From contig NZ_MLYP01000072.1 of assembly GCF_001866645.1 (NCBI RefSeq), forward strand, positions 1-64,000: a stretch of 64,000 nucleotides of DNA, read 5' to 3'. A program made the translations under genes and the position numbers. Below, one piece after another: positions 60,667 to 64,000 of this stretch. The stretch is from Streptomyces colonosanans (GTDB lineage Bacteria; Actinomycetota; Actinomycetes; Streptomycetales; Streptomycetaceae). The notes beneath the pieces are model-generated. The model was not told the DNA's origin and ran no database searches. It worked only from the letters and a program-made list of their open reading frames with translations. How positions within the stretch are numbered: position 1 is the first letter of the stretch; every line of letters begins with the position of its first letter.

Positions 60667-62004
60667 GTGTCCGACGCCGAACTGGTCCTGCGCTCGAGGT
60701 GTGTCATCACGCCCGAAGGGGCGCGCGCCGCGTCGGTCGTGGTCGCCGGGGGGGCGATCACGGCTGTGCTGCCGTACGACGCGGACGTACCCGCCGGCGC
60801 CCGGGTGGAAGACCTCGGTGACGACGTCCTGCTGCCGGGCCTGGTCGACACTCATGTGCACGTCAACGAACCGGGCCGCACCGAGTGGGAGGGCTTCTGG
60901 ACCGCCACGCGCGCGGCGGCGGCCGGCGGCATCACCACCCTGGTCGACATGCCGCTCAACTCCCTCCCACCCACCACGACCGCCGACCACCTCCGTACGA
61001 AGAAGGAGGTCGCGGCCCGCAAGGCCCACATCGACGTCGGATTCTGGGGCGGCGCGCTGCCCGACAACGTGGCGGACCTGCGGCCGCTGCACGACGCGGG
61101 AGTCTTCGGGTTCAAGGCGTTCCTGTCGCCGTCGGGCGTGGACGAGTTCCCGCACCTCGATCAGGGGCAGCTCGCCCGATCCCTGGCCGAGATCGCCGGA
61201 TTCGGCGGACTGCTCGTCGTGCACGCCGAGGATCCGCACCACCTCGCCGCCGCCCCGCAGCAGGGCGGCCCGAAGTACGCCGACTTCCTCGCCGGCCGAC
61301 CGCGCGACGCCGAGAACGCGGCCGTAGCGAACCTCATCGCGCAGGCGAAGCGGTTCGACGCGCGTGTGCACGTGCTGCACCTGTCCTCCGGCGATGCGCT
61401 GCCGCTGATCGCCGCCGCCAAGGCCGAGGGGGCGCGGATCACGGTGGAGACCTGTCCGCACTACCTGGCCCTGACCGCCGAGGAAGTCCCCGACGGCGCA
61501 AGCGAGTTCAAGTGCTGCCCACCCATCCGCGAGGCCGCCAACCAGGACCTGTTGTGGCGGGCGCTGGCGGACGGCACCATCGACTGCGTGGTCACCGACC
61601 ACTCCCCGTCGACGGCCGACCTGAAGACCGGGGACTTCGCGACCGCGTGGGGCGGCATCTCCGGCCTCCAGCTCAGCCTGTCGGCGGTCTGGACCGAGGC
61701 CCGCAAACGCGGCCACGGCCTGGAGGACGTGGTCCGCTGGATGTCCACGCGCACCGCACAACTGGCGGGACTCGGCCGGAAGGGCGCCGTCGAGGCGGGC
61801 CGCGACGCCGACTTCGCGGTGCTCGCGCCCGACGAGACGTTCACCGTGGACCCGGCGGCCCTCCAGCACCGCAACCGGGTCACCCCGTACGCGGGCAGGA
61901 CCCTGTACGGCGTGGTCAGGTCCACCTGGCTGCGCGGCGAGCGCATCGTGGCGGACGGCGAGTTCACCGAGCCGAAGGGCCGACTGCTCGACAGAACCGG
62001 CTGA
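60667..62004 (+). CDS. allB: Allantoinase
   Basis: 445 aa, dinuclear-metal amidohydrolase opening allantoin to allantoate. Motifs: LPGLVDTHVHVNEPGRTEWE (HxH), VFGFKAFLSPSGVDEFPHLD (carboxylated Lys), LLVVHAEDPHH, ARVHVLHLSSGDALPLI and TIDCVVTDHSPSTADLKTG (Asp). GTG 60667 is chosen (GAGAGG upstream) because the earlier in-frame start at 60598 lies over the operator. It is followed after ~50 bp by allantoicase, probably in one operon. Confidence 0.95.
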   Translation: MSDAELVLRSRCVITPEGARAASVVVAGGAITAVLPYDADVPAGARVEDLGDDVLLPGLVDTHVHVNEPGRTEWEGFWTATRAAAAGGITTLVDMPLNSLPPTTTADHLRTKKEVAARKAHIDVGFWGGALPDNVADLRPLHDAGVFGFKAFLSPSGVDEFPHLDQGQLARSLAEIAGFGGLLVVHAEDPHHLAAAPQQGGPKYADFLAGRPRDAENAAVANLIAQAKRFDARVHVLHLSSGDALPLIAAAKAEGARITVETCPHYLALTAEEVPDGASEFKCCPPIREAANQDLLWRALADGTIDCVVTDHSPSTADLKTGDFATAWGGISGLQLSLSAVWTEARKRGHGLEDVVRWMSTRTAQLAGLGRKGAVEAGRDADFAVLAPDETFTVDPAALQHRNRVTPYAGRTLYGVVRSTWLRGERIVADGEFTEPKGRLLDRTG

Positions 62005-62056
62005 GCTCCCCTCCGCAGCCGCAGTGGCCGACTCCCGAGAGGAAGACCTGATCACC

Positions 62057-63196
62057 GTGACGGCTCAACAGCAATCCGAGTGGACCGGCTTCACCGGCGA
62101 CGCCGACCCGTACGGGGGCGGAGACCCCTACGCGGACTACCGCACCGCCGACTTTCCCTTCACGCGGTACACCGATCTCGCCGACCGCAGGCTCGGTGCC
62201 GGGGTCATCGCCGCGGGCGACGAGTTCTTCGCCCAGCGCGAGAACCTCCTCGTGCCTGAGCGCGCCGAGTTCGACCCCGAGCACTTCGGGCACAAGGGCA
62301 AGGTCATGGACGGCTGGGAGACACGGCGCCGTCGCGGCGCCTCGGCCGAGCACCCGTGGCCGACGGCCGAGGACCACGACTGGGCGCTGGTGCGGCTCGG
62401 CGCGCCGGGCGTGGTACGCGGCATCGTGGTCGACACGGCGCACTTCCGGGGCAACTACCCGCAGGCGGTGTCCGTCGAGGGCACGTCGGTGCCCGGCTCC
62501 CCGTCCCCGGAGCAGCTGCTGTCGGACGAGGCGAAGTGGACGACGCTGGTGCCGCGCACGCCGGTCGCAGGACACGCGGCGAACGGCTTCGCGGTGTCGG
62601 TCGAACAGCGCGTCACACACCTGCGGTTGAACCAGCACCCCGACGGGGGCGTCGCGCGCCTGCGCGTGTACGGCGAGGTGGTCCCGGACCCGGCCTGGCT
62701 GGCGGTCCTCGGCACCCTCGACGTGGTCGCCCTGGAGAACGGCGGCCAGGTCGAGGACGCCTCGAACCTCTTCTACTCACCGGCCACGAACACAATCCAG
62801 CCGGGCCGCTCCCGCACGATGGACGACGGCTGGGAGACGCGCCGCCGCCGCGACCGGGGCAACGACTGGATCCGGTACCGGCTGGTCGCCCAGTCGCAGA
62901 TCCGGGCGATCGAGATCGACACGGCCTGTCTCAAGGGGAACGCAGCGGGCTGGGCGTCGGTCTCGGTCAGGGACGGTGGGGACGACGACGGCGCCGCGTG
63001 GCGCGAGATCCTGCCGCGCACCCGCCTCCAGCCCGACACGAACCACCGCTTCGTCCTGCCCGTGCCGGCGGTCGGCACGCACGCGCGCGTGGACATCTAT
63101 CCGGACGGCGGCATCTCCCGCCTGCGCCTTTATGGCTCGCTGACGCAGGAGGGCGCGACGCGCCTGGCGGCCCGTCACCAGGAACTGGGCGGCTGA
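62057..63196 (+). CDS. alc: Allantoicase
   Basis: 379 aa, two tandem allantoicase repeats (each with a GKVMDGWETRRRR- or RTMDDGWETRRRR-type block, at ~85 and ~255). Hydrolyses allantoate to ureidoglycolate and urea. Supporting segments: DWALVRLGAPGVVRGIVVDT, HFRGNYPQAVSVEGTSVPG, RFVLPVPAVGTHARVDIYPD. GTG 62057 gives the usual N-terminus; an in-frame ATG at 62024 would add 11 residues. Downstream of allB. Confidence 0.94.
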   Translation: MTAQQQSEWTGFTGDADPYGGGDPYADYRTADFPFTRYTDLADRRLGAGVIAAGDEFFAQRENLLVPERAEFDPEHFGHKGKVMDGWETRRRRGASAEHPWPTAEDHDWALVRLGAPGVVRGIVVDTAHFRGNYPQAVSVEGTSVPGSPSPEQLLSDEAKWTTLVPRTPVAGHAANGFAVSVEQRVTHLRLNQHPDGGVARLRVYGEVVPDPAWLAVLGTLDVVALENGGQVEDASNLFYSPATNTIQPGRSRTMDDGWETRRRRDRGNDWIRYRLVAQSQIRAIEIDTACLKGNAAGWASVSVRDGGDDDGAAWREILPRTRLQPDTNHRFVLPVPAVGTHARVDIYPDGGISRLRLYGSLTQEGATRLAARHQELGG

Positions 63197-63324
63197 GCCG
63201 ACCTGCACGCGGGCGTACCGGCCCCGACGGCACCGGTGCGCCCCGCGCCCGCCCGCTCACACGGACGGCCACGGCGGATTCGAGGCGGCCGGAACTCTTC
63301 GCCCGGCGCCGGCGTTCTCCCGAC

Positions 63325-64000
63325 GTGACTCTTCGGCAAGACATCGTCGGCAACGCCATGCAGATGGCGGTCGTCAACCTGAGCCCTGGGCAGACCGTGT
63401 ACTGCGAGGCGGGCAAGTTCCTCTTCAAGACCACGAACGTGACCATGGAGACCCGCCTCTCCGGCCCGTCGAACGGCGGCGGCCAGTCCCAGGGCGGCGC
63501 GGGTGGCATGGGCGGCTTCCTGCGCCAGGCCATGGGCACCGCCATGCAGGTAGGCCAGCGCGCCCTGGCGGGCGAGTCGCTGGCGTTCCAGTACTTCACG
63601 GCGCAGGACGGCGAGGGCACCGTCGGGTTCGCCGGCGTGCTTCCCGGCGAGATGCGGGCCCTGGAACTCGACGGCACGCGCGCGTGGTTCGCGGAGAAGG
63701 ACGCCTTCGTGGCCGCCGAGTCGACCGTCGAATTCGGCATCGCCTTCCAGGGCGGGCGTACGGGCATGAGCGGCGGCGAGGGCTTCATCCTGGAGAAGTT
63801 CACCGGGTACGGGACGGTGATCATCGCCGGCGCGGGCAACTTCATCGACCTCAACCCCGCCGAATTCGGGGGCCGCATCGAGGTCGACACAGGGTGCGTC
63901 GTCGCCTTCGAGGAGGGCATCCAGTACGGCGTCGAGCGCGTCGGTGGCCTCAACCGTCAGGGGCTCATGAACATGGCCTTCGGCGGCGAGGGCCTGTCCC
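63325..64000 (+). CDS. AIM24 family (TIGR00266-like) protein, partial at window edge
   Basis: 225 codons open to the end of the window: GNAMQMAVVNLSPGQTVYCE, AGKFLFKTTNVTMETRLSGP, a Gly/Gln-rich loop, QYFTAQDGEGTVGFAGVLPG, DLNPAEFGGRIEVDTGCVVA. This is the beta-sandwich AIM24/TIGR00266 family, cytosolic and of unknown function. The GTG at 63325 is the best available start but lacks a clear ribosome site; ATG 63358 is an alternative. The 3' end lies outside the window. Confidence 0.8.
   Translation, partial: MTLRQDIVGNAMQMAVVNLSPGQTVYCEAGKFLFKTTNVTMETRLSGPSNGGGQSQGGAGGMGGFLRQAMGTAMQVGQRALAGESLAFQYFTAQDGEGTVGFAGVLPGEMRALELDGTRAWFAEKDAFVAAESTVEFGIAFQGGRTGMSGGEGFILEKFTGYGTVIIAGAGNFIDLNPAEFGGRIEVDTGCVVAFEEGIQYGVERVGGLNRQGLMNMAFGGEGLS

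Overview
The window is high-GC actinobacterial DNA, almost certainly from a Streptomyces chromosome. The evidence is strong third-position GC bias, many GTG starts, ATGA/GTGA/TTGA stop-start overlaps, a LAL-type LuxR regulator, an AfsR/SARP regulator, a Tat-exported multicopper oxidase, IucA/IucC synthetases and a HipA-family kinase. All assignments come from reading the sequence; no searches were run.

Layout. 0.1-9.5 kb: a membrane protein, a large LAL regulator, a GAF-LuxR regulator, two translationally coupled acyl-CoA/AMP ligases and a DUF5996 protein. 9.5-15 kb: a ~165 bp terminal-inverted-repeat element, a CBS-BON protein, a TetR/MFS divergent pair with a clear operator, and a multicopper oxidase. 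15-16.6 kb: a scar zone with an IS200/IS605-type right end (omegaRNA-like), a membrane-gene fragment, a pterin-dehydratase/glyoxalase fusion and a dead tyrosine integrase. 16.6-21 kb: a thiamine-binding protein, a DauR/YheO-like regulator, then the urate branch of purine catabolism (OHCU decarboxylase, HIU hydrolase, uricase, 8-oxoguanine deaminase). 21-33.3 kb: a compact, apparently intact nonribosomal peptide locus on the minus strand (MFS exporter, thioesterase, C-A-PCP synthetase, PLP aminotransferase, DapF-like protein with both catalytic cysteines replaced by serine, 2OG-Fe oxygenase, haem-oxygenase-like diiron oxygenase), with a SARP regulator upstream. 34.8-45.3 kb: a decayed region containing pieces of a FAAL, a ketosynthase III, an aryl-AMP ligase, a carrier protein, an amidohydrolase, a DAHP synthase, a DHB-dehydrogenase-like SDR, an isochorismatase, a chorismate-utilising enzyme and another AMP ligase. 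Several are joined head to tail by deletions into chimeric ORFs. The set matches a benzoxazole-type (3-hydroxyanthranilate-derived) cluster. 45-57 kb: core-like genes (phosphatase, NTF2, Nudix, VWA membrane pair, two divergent siderophore synthetases, IMPase-like, signal-peptidase-like, SMI1/KNR4, HipA-like). 57-64 kb: malate synthase, MobA-like protein, IclR-type AllR regulator, allantoinase, allantoicase and a partial AIM24 protein.

How it fits together. The two ends form one pathway: urate to 5-hydroxyisourate to OHCU to allantoin, then allantoate, then ureidoglycolate plus urea. Glyoxylate is finally captured by malate synthase. A shared palindrome (TTCAACAGA-NN-GTTGA) lies in the promoters of both the uraD operon and allB, and a second one (TTCC-N7-GGAA) precedes both aceB and allR. 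This supports a single purine-catabolic regulon whose genes are now separated by about 40 kb of other DNA, including an accessory block (21-45 kb). The two most interesting items are the small NRPS locus with unusual tailoring enzymes and the fragmented benzoxazole-like cluster.
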